DNA of 64,000 nucleotides, taken from Prosapia bicincta. Taxonomy: Eukaryota; Arthropoda; Insecta; Hemiptera; Cercopidae. Both the position numbers and the translations under genes were made by a program. Of this stretch, positions 17,501 through 29,827 are shown one piece after another; positions within the stretch are counted from its first letter, which is position 1; each line of letters begins with the position of its first letter. The stretch spans positions 20,458,567-20,522,566 of the forward strand of contig JBAIZL010000002.1 of assembly GCA_036971475.1 (NCBI GenBank), read 5' to 3'. The notes under the pieces were generated by a model that was given only the letters and a program-made list of their open reading frames with translations, had not been told where the DNA came from and made no database searches.

Positions 17501-19670
17501 TATGTGCTATAAATTGTTTGCTTGTTGTTTTACGACAATAAGTCGTTATGATTATTGTCGTAAAGGACAGCAAAGTGTTCTTAATATAGTATTAAAGCAG
17601 ACATTAGACAAGGTTCATTACAATATATAGATAAAATATTATGCATTCATAGTCTTTCTTGCAAGCCAACAACATACAGCACGTTTTAAAGTTTTGTTAC
17701 TTTCATCTAGAATATTTATGCTTGATTTGCTTGCAAGTTTTAAGATTTGGTTTTTTATTATAAACATTTATTGAATTTTCTGTATAGAGAGACTGGTGCC
17801 ATTTAAAAATTGTATGCAGCATTTTATGACAAACTAGACAAAATAATCACTAATTATATAGAATAATTTACTTCGATTTATTAATAATAAATAATACACT
17901 AATACCTCTAATAAAAAATATTTATATTCTAACCTGATGTACATATCGGTTAACAAGTAGCTACGCTCAAAAGCATGACACAATATAATCTACACAGAGT
18001 ACGTTGTGTTATGAGTCTGAACATGGTTGCTTGGTCACCGAAATGAACATCAGGTTAGTATACAAATATTTTTTATTAGAGGTTTTTGTATATTATTTAT
18101 TACACAAAATAGTTTTATTAAAGTTAACTATTCCCAAAATTTATTTTTCTCTGAGTTTTAAGAAACCAACTATTAGACAAAAAAAAAGACATCGCAAATA
18201 TTCTCAAACTGTAATTTAGTTTAAAATTATTCGATAAACATTGAACCATTTATAATTTAATTTATGCAAAATATTTGTTAATATAATTTTGTGTTTTTAC
18301 CATATGTTTCCAGCGTTATTCCTGCCTACAGTATATGTTTTCATATTTATTTCACCGTCGCTGATTTCAAAACTAATTATTAACATTTAGTTATACGTCT
18401 TATCGATGTAGCAGTGGCAGACGTGTACATGGGTCGATTGTTTTATCTTATTGTGAATATATTTATTATTAGTAATCTAAATTATTTACTTTTTAATTAA
18501 TTATTTGCTAATGAAATACAAACGATGAATAATCTTGATTTTGTTATAGCGGCCAAAGTTTTCTGAAGTAATTAAGTGGTTAATTTTCCTTATCGTTTGT
18601 TTTTTTATTATTATTTCATGAACTACTGAAGACATTCCTTCTTTTGTATGTGGCAAGTGATTTCAAAATATAAAAAACTTCTAAACGTTTACTGCAAGGG
18701 TATATTTTGAAATGTCTGAAGCGTGTGTCTTGTATTGTAATCAAGCACGGTAGAACGCTCTCTGATCAGGGTAGTTGCACGTGAAGAAAGTGAGAAAAAA
18801 CTGGTGTTGAACCCGGATGCAATATTACTAACAACAAAATGAAAACAGGAAAGCAGAAAAAATGTTTAAAATAATTGATATTTACATATAACGCCATGAA
18901 CAATTCGAAAATGTGATGCATTTTGTGAATTACTTTTATAATTGCGTTGTTTTTAACTTTCAATCGACTAATATAATTTTAATTTTATAGTTAAAGTCTC
19001 CCATCAAAGTTATTCTTCATTCAATAATAAGTCCTGGTTGGTAACAAAATCTGACCCGGCGTTAAAATTATTTCCATAACTTTCCTATTCTGTAAGACGC
19101 TACATTTTCTAGTTCAAATTATATATCTCAAGCTAAATCTTTTACAGGTTTTTAAGCTGCGTTAAATTTGTGATTATGAACTTCAACCTTAATTTATACT
19201 TTCGCCAACCTTAACCTTTTCATTCATAATTATTGTAATAATTTTTCAAATGCTAGCGGCTCTAAAAATTTAAAATTACGTCAAAACATGTATCTCAGTT
19301 GACTAGATATTTCTCTTTAGGTTTTAGATACAATTCCACTAAATACATTTTTGTCTAATATATTCTCTCTTACCAAATGAAGCTCTCTCCAAGTGAAGCT
19401 CATCACAGATATATGTTTACCCATATAGTGCACAATATTGTAATTGCTGTACGTGTATGTGCATTTGTATTTTATATATTTAAATTTTAACGTATTGTTT
19501 TAGTTTTTCTTTTGCTATTATATTTTAAATTTACGTATGAACATTTAAAGTTTTAATAGAAAAATAAAAAAAATATTTCAATACTATAGAGGAGGCGGGA
19601 TGCACATCAAAAGTACATGTTACACTTTAAAAATATATAACTAGTCTTTAAGCTTAACTTGTAAGGTTAT
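17501..19670. other. Non-coding AT-rich interval
   Basis: About 2.2 kb of unique AT-rich DNA upstream of knottin gene 2. Short open frames (18004-18219, 18766-18963) have no recognisable similarity or composition bias. No gene seen. Confidence 0.4.
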
Positions 19671-19673
19671 GTT

Positions 19674-19903
19674 TAAACAAATAAAACCCATACACAAGAC
19701 TCACAAATTAATCATTTATTGACTCATACGCGTTTCAATGACAAAGTCATAATTATCAGTGAGTGTTGCTATAACAAACTCTAATTTATAACTTGTAAGT
19801 TAGAGTAGTAGCACTCACTGATGATGATGACTTTGTCATTGAAACTCGTATGAGTCAATAAATGATTAATTTGTGAGTCTTGTGTATATCTTTTATTTGT
19901 TTT
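19674..19903. mobile_element. Foldback element, copy 3, with hammerhead-like core
   Basis: Arms of about 90-100 bp (from aaacaaataaaaccc on the left to ttttatttgttt on the right) are reverse complements around a central AT-rich loop. On the plus strand the right arm has CTGATGA at 19,818-19,824, a 6-bp stem with a UUU loop (gatgac/gtcatt), GAAAC at 19,841-19,845 and a second small hairpin ctcgtatgag followed by tc. The left arm has the same on the minus strand, with two changes in the core. Confidence 0.7.
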
Positions 19904-21032
19904 TAAAAATGTGTTTATATAAATGGCATTAATTTACTCATACTTATTATGTAGCACATGAAAAAGTAAAAACCTGCCAATAACTAGGCTTGGCTATACT
20001 AAGGGTCTAAAAGGTTTTAGAAAGTGAAACTGTACATAATGAAGATAATTTGAAAGGTAGAATAAAATAAACATATGCACTAAATATTTGGAAAAATATA
20101 TACTTAACATTGTAAAAACGAATTTCACACGAGTGTTTTTTCTTTTTATTGCAGAGAAAAGTTCGAATTTTTATTAATTTTTAATTTTGTCAATTACAAC
20201 TTAAATATTAAACTGTTTGTGGGGTAGTTTGCAAATCAATGTCAAAAACTTAATTTACAACAAGATAATTTTTTATAAATTTTCAATCCATTAAGATAAA
20301 GTTGAAAGTGCTTTAATATAGGCCAAGAAGTGAACTGATTGGTTGAAAAGTAGAGCAATTTTAGAAGCACATTAAGGTAGGTAGATAAATAAAGTATTGT
20401 AAGCAAGATAAACGGATGTAAAGACAGTCGGAGTTGCAGAGATACCAGGAAATTCAACATGCTGTAAGTAGTAATATAAACTGAAATTGTCAAATAGAAA
20501 TTAAACAAGAACGACATAAAATTTCTGTAATAATAAAAAAAACAAAAATTAGAAAATATAGAATTTTTTCGTATTCCTATGATATTTTAGCAGATTAAAA
20601 ACATGAAATGTGGTTTTAGAACAAATTTTAAAACCTATAATATTCTTTATATATACGTGAAATAATAAAACTATCTATAGAGAATAATTTGTAATCAATG
20701 TTGTTTGGGATGTAATAGTAACAAAAATATAAAATAATGTCTACTAATTTCTTTTTATAATTTTAAATTCTCTCTTCAAAGAAGGATAAAGGGGAAGTTC
20801 AGAGGTTGAATCCACTGTTTGGATGAATTATTACACAGATCGAAAGTGATGCCTGACCGTAGGGCAGTGTTGAGTTTATAGTGAAAGGTCCTAGTCAAAA
20901 TATGATCAATAAATTTATAAACATTTATATAAGTTTGATTGAAACTGTATTTCTCTTCGGCGCTCATATGATTAGGTGTTTTCCAATCCAAAAATCTGTT
21001 TCCATTAAACTCAAACGTTCAAGGGTGTGCCG
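19904..21032. other. Non-coding interval, 3' flank of knottin exon 3
   Basis: AT-rich. Open frames at 20242-20517 and 20776-20991 (minus) were examined and not recognised; both could be chance. Nothing else seen. Confidence 0.35.
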
Positions 21033-21185
21033 CTAACCACCGAAACCACCACCGAAACGTAATTCTGGTGTTGGTTTAGGAGTAGCGGTGGGATCATAAT
21101 CTGGCTTCTCGCTGCAGTAATAGTCATTGGAACCGACTACTGTGTTCGCGCAGGTCAACCCTTCACAGCAGTCTGTGTAATTACA
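21033..21185 (-). CDS. Knottin exon 3: cysteine-knot exon without an intact signal exon nearby
   Basis: Minus-strand exon of 50 codons plus TAG, entered after tttgttacag in phase 0, starting with Cys as in the paralogues. Internal spacing is C-X4-CC-X4-C-X11-C, one residue shorter than the others in the first loop. The tail after the last Cys is unlike the rest: Pro/Thr-rich, then FGGGFGG before the stop, which could leave a C-terminal amide donor glycine. The frame is open and the acceptor intact. The only similar signal exon before the next gene is a decayed copy near 24,790-24,853. Either this exon is part of a dying gene, or it is spliced to another signal exon such as that at 31,695-31,805, which is phase-compatible. 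Confidence 0.65.
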   Translation of the reverse strand, partial: CNYTDCCEGLTCANTVVGSNDYYCSEKPDYDPTATPKPTPELRFGGGFGG

Positions 21186-21369
21186 CTGTAACAAACAGAA
21201 TTGCGCAATCAATAGTTATCTTATGTTTATATGTTAAGTGTTGCTATTTAATTACGCGATGGAAGAATCAGGGTGGAAGATAAACTGTTGAATAGTTCAC
21301 GGACAAATCCTTGCAACATGTTTACCAAGAAATTGTGTTGGTATAGAGAATATAAGATAAAATTCATTG

Positions 21370-22265
21370 TTAAATGTGAAATTGACAAAATCACATGCAC
21401 AAGAACTATTTCCTGAATTAGACCTTAACGGAGGTGAAGAAAGGAGTCGAGTCGCTAGACAATTACTCGGAAGTAGCATGACGGAAGTAGCATAGGTTGT
21501 TGTGCAGCTAATGGGACAAGAGAGGATGATAGAACTGAAAATGGAATGGCCACAACTTGAGAAGGAGAAAAGTACAAACATCTGAGATTATTGTTAGGAA
21601 GGAAAAACAAAGAATCCTGTCAAATAAAATATTGAAAGTACTATTGACAGACATCATTCACTCATTTCGAATTAGTAGTACGCTTAAATAGCCCACTGGC
21701 TCACAAAGTCATAGGATATTTGTTGTACAAATTTATAAATATTGGTAAAGAAAAATAAGAAATAAAACATAGAGTAAGACAAATAGGAAGGGCAGTATAA
21801 AGTTTTTATGGTAGAACGAAGAAATAACCAAAGGACGGAAAATCTAATACATAACACCATAGTAAAGAGTATCTTGACTACGAGGCAGACACGTGGGTAA
21901 TGCCTCAAACAGACAAGAGCAATATCACCACAGAGGAAATGGACGCTCTTAGGAAATCATATCAAATCTGTAGAGCATATAGACGAGAATATAGGACAAA
22001 TGACAACAATAGAGATACGACTGAGAAGAAGGAACAGTAGTAGGAGATTTAGAGGTGACAGCTGATATGGATCGGACACGTAAAGAGGATGTCGGAGTGA
22101 AGAATGCCGAGAGTTGCTTAGGAATGGACGCCATCTTTGAAAAGAAGAAAGAGGAGGCACAGACTAACATAGGGAGAAACCATCAATAAATCCATAAGTG
22201 AAAAGAACTTATCCGTTCCTACAATAGGAACGCAGGGAGGCAGAGTTTAAAATCGGACTGCGACG
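21370..22265 (+). mobile_element. Non-LTR retrotransposon (LINE) remnant, 3' part of reverse transcriptase ORF
   Basis: Plus-strand translation with frame changes and stops gives phrases typical of the end of LINE ORF2: a W-I-G-H-V-K-R-M run near 22,055-22,080, then E-W-T-P-S-L-K-R-R at about 22,122-22,148 and a G-E-T end. An earlier stretch near 21,560 (Y-K-H-L-R-L-L-L-G) fits the RT segment upstream. Highly decayed and not functional. Family assignment is from remembered motif order, not a search. Confidence 0.45.
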
Positions 22266-23309
22266 GTAGACGGTATAAAATCAACAATAGTCTTTAACTT
22301 ATATAATTTGTAAATATTACTGGAGAGTCCCCCCCCTTGCGCAGGACTCTTTCTAATGTCAATTGTTCATTCAGTAAAGGATTTAAAAACCTATTAAAAA
22401 TCAATACATATTTTAAGAAAAATGTACAAAAATCGAACAAGATTTGGCTTCATGGTTATTGCAATGTTAAAACATGCTACGATAAAATACAGAAAATACA
22501 TTCACGTTCAGAAAAACTACTCCATAATGTTTTCTTCTCACATGGAATATAATTTTTAAAAAATCGGCTTCAAAAAAAGGAAACATTAGTTACGAGAAAC
22601 TAAACGTAATATTTGAACGTAAGATGTTGTTCGTTTATATTGTTATTAAAATTATCCATTGTTAGACATTAAAGGCCCCTGCCTTCCTAAATACAGCCGT
22701 TTACAATAATACATTTCATCTAACAAATGCTTATCCGTAACCTAACCCAACATAACCGGAATAACTCTTAGGCACCACGTTCGTCACTACGTATAATCTG
22801 CTCTTACTCATAAATTAATTCTAATTAAAATTTAATCAATAAACAATAAAAAGAGCCCCAAGTAACTTTTAAGTGCAGCAAAGTCAAGTTAGATATTTAA
22901 TAATGGCGCATCAAGTGCATGGTTAGTTAATAACATCCGGGAACTTCAAGTTATTTAAATAGTGGACTGTAATGGAGTGTGAAATAATCAAATTCAAGAT
23001 ACATTCGGTACAGGCTCTTAACTTTCTACTAACGCTAAGATCCTCTGAATATTTGTAAGTAATTTCATCTCACATTTCGCTACACTCCTATTACTTATGA
23101 CCCCACCCCCAACTAATTAAAATTGTTTAAGCCATAAAATCCTAAATATATCAGTATATATATTATGTTAGGCTATTGACATTGTCAATATTGATAATGT
23201 CCGTATGGATAACGTCAGTATTGATATTGTCAGTATTGATAATGTCAGTATTGATTACTCTCGAAAAGCTTCAGCACATTGTATTTTAACATTTTTATTG
23301 TACCATACG
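22266..23309. other. Non-coding interval
   Basis: AT-rich with a short repeat of (g)tcagtattgataatgtcag near 23,170-23,250 (about five 15-18-bp units). No gene recognised; the open frame at 22337-22552 shows no known features. Confidence 0.35.
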
Positions 23310-23353
<44 letters not shown>

Positions 23354-23489
23354 CAATATGTATACTTGTGTATTAATAAAAAACATAAGTCAAAATAAAA
23401 ATACAAGAATTATAATTGAATTTACAATTGAAAGCTTTTCGTTGGCTAACAGTACCAACATCATCAGGAATATTAAACAATTCATCAAG

Positions 23490-23544
<55 letters not shown>
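23310..23544. mobile_element. Half copy of foldback family 1 between two (TA)n tracts
   Basis: (TA)n at 23,310-23,351 and about 23,492-23,544 bracket a 134-bp segment about 90% like the left arm of the element at 14,965. It ends at gaatattaaac, close to the palindrome centre of the full copy. The hammerhead-like core is on the minus strand (tcatcag near 23,461-23,467, gcttttc near 23,434-23,440). Confidence 0.7.
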
Positions 23545-23547
<3 letters not shown>

Positions 23548-23728
23548 AGTACATCCGTTCGTTCAGCAGTGCATACAACGCAGTTCCGACGTTTCGCTAG
23601 AATCTCATCTAGCATTGACTAGGTGAACCCAACAACAGTTGAAGATCGAGTCTTGTCTTGAAGAGCGATTCTAGCGAAACGTCGGAACTGCAATTTTATG
23701 CACTGCAGAATGAACGGATATACTCCAG
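23545..23728. mobile_element. Foldback element, copy 4 (third family)
   Basis: Arms of about 50-60 bp (tggagtacatccgttcgttc ... against ... gaatgaacggatatactcca) are reverse complements. Both contain ttctagcgaaacgtcggaac, with a GCTAGA/TCTAGC stem before gaaacgtc on the minus strand. It starts directly at a (TA)n tract. Confidence 0.7.
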
Positions 23729-24544
23729 ATAATAACTAATCATCATGTATTTTTATCTAATAATAAACTTATAATGAGTTTTATTTCGGCTAACATTTAC
23801 AAATTGTTTCTATTGATGTATAAAGAAAATGAATAATATAGCGGTTATATGTAGAGTTACCACTTTAAATTTTAATATACTTGTAATTGTTTTTATATGG
23901 TGTTGTTTAATAATGACGTTTTGTTATCGTTATATCATTTGCAGGTCATATTATATATTACAGATAATATTTTTATTATATTATATCGAAAAAATAATAA
24001 TAATGTATATTATAAGAATATTTATAATATATATTATTATTACTTTGCCATAAACCCTATATTATAATGTTAATTATATATTATTTAAGAAATAGATAGA
24101 TGTTTGTTGTATATGTTTATTTAATAAATACATTTTGTAAAACAATAATTAAACTTATAAAAACAATAATATCATTTTCAAGCAAAAGTCCCGTTCATGT
24201 TATAAATTTCAACCAACACAACACAATAGAACATAATTTCTGTAGTATATTCTGATTGTATATAATATACATTTTATAAAAAGAATCATCTTCCAAATAG
24301 CAAGGAATAATAAATAACAATAGAAATATAACAAGAATAATATTAAAAAGAATGAGAAACAAAAAAATACATAAAAGATATTAAAATATAAATCAATAAA
24401 AAATATGAGGCATTGTGAATTTACCAGTAACAGATATTTACAAATTTAAAAGTATTATTGCCATTATAATTTTCTTACAACCACGCCACTATATACACTT
24501 TATTATGGGCGTATCTAATAACATATAAACTATATATTCTACAG

Positions 24545-24596
<52 letters not shown>

Positions 24597-24785
24597 TAAT
24601 ATATATATATGGTATATATATATATGGTAATAACAGGTATGAGACATGTGGAACAAATGAATTTATTGGAAACGCAAATGTATAGTCAAGTAGATCACAT
24701 TTAATGTAGAAAAACTAAATGCAATAAACATGTTAAACTATACAAATATAAAAAACTTTAATTCTACGAAAGGAAATCATCAAAA
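23729..24785. other. Very AT-rich interval with (TA)n
   Basis: Extremely AT-rich. Microsatellite (TA)n at about 24,547-24,625. Open frame 23829-24053 is low-complexity. No gene seen. Confidence 0.5.
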
Positions 24786-24853
24786 TCACACCGCTGCAGC
24801 AGTGGAAAAGGCGACGAAGAAGATAGCTAAGTAAACATAAACAAGTACTATAT
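24786..24853 (-). pseudogene. Decayed signal exon of a knottin gene
   Basis: On the minus strand, ttttcag|atatagtacttg matches the acceptor and lead sequence of the three good signal exons, and the following codons give a hydrophobic run with an A-I-F-F-V-A-F-S core that aligns with the I-I-F-F-I-G-V-F-S and I-I-F-F-V-G-A-V-S cores of genes 1 and 4. The ATG is replaced, a TGA follows the hydrophobic run, and no donor is seen. It lies in the right order to have been the first coding exon of knottin exon 3. Confidence 0.5.
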
Positions 24854-24865
24854 CTGAAAATCTAC

Positions 24866-25417
24866 CAATATTTTAAAAAACTTATTGGTGATACAATTAC
24901 AAATGAACAAAATCAGTTTTATATTAACTTATTATCTTATTTTACTTAATTTATTAATATACTGTTTTTCATAATTAAAAATTATTACAAACAAAATAAA
25001 GAAATATGATGCTATTTGGTCGCCAAGCTAAATGTTTGAAGCAGGTTCTAGGAAACGTGACAGCTAGAGATAGAAACTCCTCATACACAAGGAGAATTTC
25101 ATGAACAGAGCCGAAGTATCAGATATTATAGTTCTGGCTTGACTCTTTCATTACTCTATACTACCGCATCGTCAGAAAACCTTTACTAATTATGTCAAAT
25201 TAGTTGTTTCTGATTTATAAACACTTTCTGCTGATAAGGTCTAACAATGATGACTTTAAAATATCTAATTAATAAAACTCTTTATTACAAGAATTATTTA
25301 ATTTTTTTAGTATTATATGAAGGGAAACTATGTCGATTTTTATAAACTATCTTAAAATAATAGATGTGTTTTGAAAATATATATGTCTGTGTGTGTGTGT
25401 GTGTTTGTATGTCCCAT

Positions 25418-25464
<47 letters not shown>

Positions 25465-25473
25465 TGTGTGAGT

Positions 25474-25520
<47 letters not shown>

Positions 25521-26098
25521 TAGAAGTCTATAAAATGAAATCCAATTTCAAAATGTAAAAATAATTGAGAAGATCTAAACAAAGCAAAACAATGAACAAA
25601 AGAAGACCTGGAAGACACTAAAACGTGTGGAAAATGAAACGTTTCTTCCATATCTTGTTTGGTTTAATATTGGAGTGCAATGGAATGCGGAGGATTAGAT
25701 CTGTGTTTGGACATTTTGATAAACAATCGTTTAGAGTAATCTTCGTGAGCAGCTCAAACGTAAGTGCTCATGGCTTAGGTGCTCAACAATGGGTAAGCCT
25801 TTATGCGAGGAGAGTCTAAAGGCGGCTGAAGGAAACACTCCAAATGTGTTGAGAATGTAGCACATTTTAAATCCAATGGAATGACGGATGATGGGATGAG
25901 AAAAAAGTACAGTGTATCGACCGGTCTTGTCTCAGATGTAAATGTGAGATGTAGGTTTTACATGCTTAGGTGAGGGAAGACATAAAACGAAGATTGCAAA
26001 CGTCGGCTCTTGGACATAAAAACATGAAGATTGGTATGATTTAACACCCATTATTTATATTTGATTTAGATAGGACTCTAAATGAAGAAAGTGCATCT
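24866..26098. other. Intergenic interval with (GT)n
   Basis: Contains an interrupted (GT)n tract at about 25,384-25,515. The frames 25352-25651 (minus, His-Thr) and 25625-25819 (plus) are not supported as genes. This is the 3' flank of knottin gene 4. Confidence 0.45.
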
Positions 26099-28092
26099 TT
26101 AGTTACTTGAAGAGGTTTTACTTGAATCGCTTTCGAGGTGTTCATACATCGACTCTGTATTAATCGAGGATACATTTACCGAGGATGTATCTAGTAGCGA
26201 GCGATAGTCTTCCGTGCCGGAACCAAAATACTCTCCTGCATTTAAATCTTCAAAGCAAAAATATTTGTAAGTTCCTTTTACGACTTCCTCACAATTTAAT
26301 CCCTCACAGCATTTTGTCTTATCATCGCACTGCAACAGAAACATAAACCATATCAGCACGGTTTTTCATAGCTACATGAAGAAACTTGCTTGTACTCGAA
26401 AAAGAATAGAGATTTAAAATGAACCGATGCTTTAGTACTACTCTAAATGCCAACGGAATTCAAACCTGAATGCATGTGAGAAAAGCCTATGCATATGCAA
26501 TCCAATCTTGCAGCCCTTCAAAAAGGAAGTACTTGGCTTCTTATTGAACCTTTTAAAATATCCGTAATTATTGTTAATTCCTATATTGTCTCATCCTGCT
26601 CCAATTACAATTGGCAAGATGTAGAATTCCGGTCTGTCTGTATCGTAATACACAGTGTCATCATTAGGAAATGTTTTTAATCTGTTAGCCGGTGATTTCT
26701 TATCAACTACAAGACATAGGAAAGTATAATGATGGTATAACATAGGTAGAATTAAACTTATGGATGTGTAGGAACTTTAACACCGGGGTAGATGATGAAG
26801 TGGGATCATGAAATCAGGATCGCGTATCAAAGTAGGCGTGCTCTCTACCGGGAGTCATATAGACTTGTCTACCCATAATATTCTCTGATGGAAGGTGTTA
26901 TATAGACTTGTCTACCCATAATATTCTCTGATGGAAGGTGTTAGTAAGATGGAATTAGGTAGCACTATGAAAGGGATGTAATGATCTGTTAGAAAAGGTG
27001 ATAGAGGAACAATATTGCTTCCCGTAGTCAGGGCCGCTTCCCAGAAGCAGTCTATACCTACTTCTTTACAAATAAAGTAAAATAACAATAAACATTAACA
27101 GTAAGTCCATAGTAGTAAATATACACTTCTCTCAAGTATAATGTCAGAAATTTACCTCTAAAACCTTGACGAAATGATAACACAAACTATAAAAATATAC
27201 GACTCCAACAGCCATTGGATACGATATGTTGACGATAGATTATATCCCAAAATAAAGCAATAAATAGTATTATCATCCTAAAAGAAATTACCAATTTATA
27301 ACACAACATAAATTCACCACGACAAAAGGAATAAACAACAAAATAAACTATGCAGACCTAATAATAACAAACAATACAATTAATATTGAATACTCATTTT
27401 TAGGAAACCTACATAAGCCATAAACATAATAAACCACTCTAAAACCATAACCCAAAAGATAAAATGGTTGCTTTAATTCACTTTAATATAAACGCAAAAA
27501 ATCCCACTAAAAATTAAGAAAAACAAATAATATATCCAAATAATATATCCAAATAATATATACAAATAGTTCAAACAAATAGATACAACAAAATAAATTC
27601 GATAAATTAAAGTTTAAAATAATAACTAAATTAAAAAAACCTAAACATAAAATACAAACAACAACAAAATGGGCCACATTCACGTACTCGGGATGCGTAA
27701 GTCCGGGATAGATGGCTATAAGGGAGAAATGTCAACTCCTATAGTTTTTACACTTTTCGTTGTAGAGCGCTCTTGGTCAGTTAATAGGTGATTAGTAATG
27801 TGACTGAGTGTTGCTGCTACGGAGGACTCTTTATTTGAATTAAAAGTAAGTAAAATCAGTGATTTTAGTTTTCATTATAGCAATAAATTATATAGTATCT
27901 CGTAACATTTCGATTAAAACATGACTTAGGTTGCGAATAGCGAGGGCACCTTTAGTTTGAGAGTAGTTAAGATCTAACTCCATACTGGTACGTAGGTTTT
28001 GTTTACGTTTGCGTCCACTATGATTGATGACGCGCTATGGCCGATAGGGAGAGACGGCCATACCATCATCAGGCTAGATGGCCATTCCATAA

Positions 28093-28153
<61 letters not shown>

Positions 28154-29728
28154 TTTTGACAGTATCGTTATGTTTTTAAATGTCAAGTAAGTACATTCCA
28201 AAGGCCGGCTCTTCTAAAGGATCATGGAAAGAAGAAGATCTTAAAATGCTATCAATAAAGTAAATAATAATGGTTATTCTGTGAGAAGAGCTTATATGGA
28301 GTTTAACATTCCAAGGAAAACTCTTGAGAGAAAATTAAAAACTGGCTGTGACTCCAAAATTCCAATAGGTCCTAGTTCATGTTTGGGTACAGCTAATGAG
28401 TTGCGACTTGACAACCACATAACGAAAATGCAAGCTCATGGATTTCCTTTAACGAGAAACTGTGTTCGAAGCCTAGCTTATGATTTTGTTGTGAACCTTG
28501 GTCTGAAACATAAATTTAATAACGAAAAAGGTAAAGCAGGTTACGATTGGTCACAACTGTTCTTGTCTCGACATCCAGATCCATGAAGGAGTATCTTTGG
28601 CCAGAGTGCAGGGAATGAATCGTGATGAAGTGAAGGAATTTTCAACTTACTTTCTACCCTAATGGAAGAAAATTATTTGTTTAATAAACCGGGAAGTATA
28701 TTTAACATGGATGAGTCGGCCCTTCAGTTAAACAGCCGACCAGGTGCTGTTGTAGTTGAAAAAGGGGCAAAAACAGTTCCTGTGATTACTTCGTCAGAAA
28801 AAGGAGAAACTATTACAGTACTTGCATGCTGAAATGCTGAAGGGATATTTCTTCCTCCTTATGTTATCATGAAAAGAGTTAACAAAAAAAGGAATGGGAG
28901 GACAACATGCCACCGGGAAGTAAAGTTGTCATGTCAAAAAAATCTACCTATGTGAATGCTGAAATCTTTTTTGAATGGTTAACGGATCATTTTTTGCATC
29001 GCAAACCACTTGGAACAGTTATGCTGATTCTTGTAGGTCATACGTCACACTCCAGCTCAGTACAGATGTTAGAGTTTGCTGAGATGAATAGTACCATTTT
29101 AATGTGCCTCCCCAGTCACACTACACATTATCTGCAGCCGCTGGATCGATCTGTTTTCAATCCTGCACATCATATGTTGATGTGTGTCATCGATGTGGAA
29201 ACACAATTTTGAAAAAATAAATCCAGGGCTAAAGTAATCAACTGAATAATTTAAGATATTTCATTATTTTCTATATAAAACCAGTAGGCCTATGTCCTAA
29301 CAAGTTATTAAAAACATTTAGTATTGAAGAATAATTTTTACAAATGAGGTTTTGTTTAATTTATAATTTAACTATAATTGTTATCTTTATAATATCACTT
29401 TTCATTAATTTATTCCATTAAACATGTTTAAAGTGTTAAAGGTTTGTTATTATAGTTTTCACCTTTATTTCTAAGTGTTTTTACTTATGGCCATCTATCC
29501 CTTACATGTATGACCATCTAACCCTGATCCTTGGGTGAGATGGCCAAGTGCTACAGATTTTTAAAATATTTTTAGCTGGTATACCATTTAGTATATCTTT
29601 GTAAAAAACATGGACTTTTGATTTTTATGGACTGAAAAGGCAATTCATGGAAGATTTCAGGATGTTCTTATAAATTTAGGTTGTGAAACTGGCTTTTGAA
29701 AAAATCATGGCCATCTATCCCGGACTTA

Positions 29729-29827
<99 letters not shown>

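Noticed and set aside
27999..28190. Ile-Tyr-rich frames
   Set aside because: Translations of (TA)n inside the pogo-like element.
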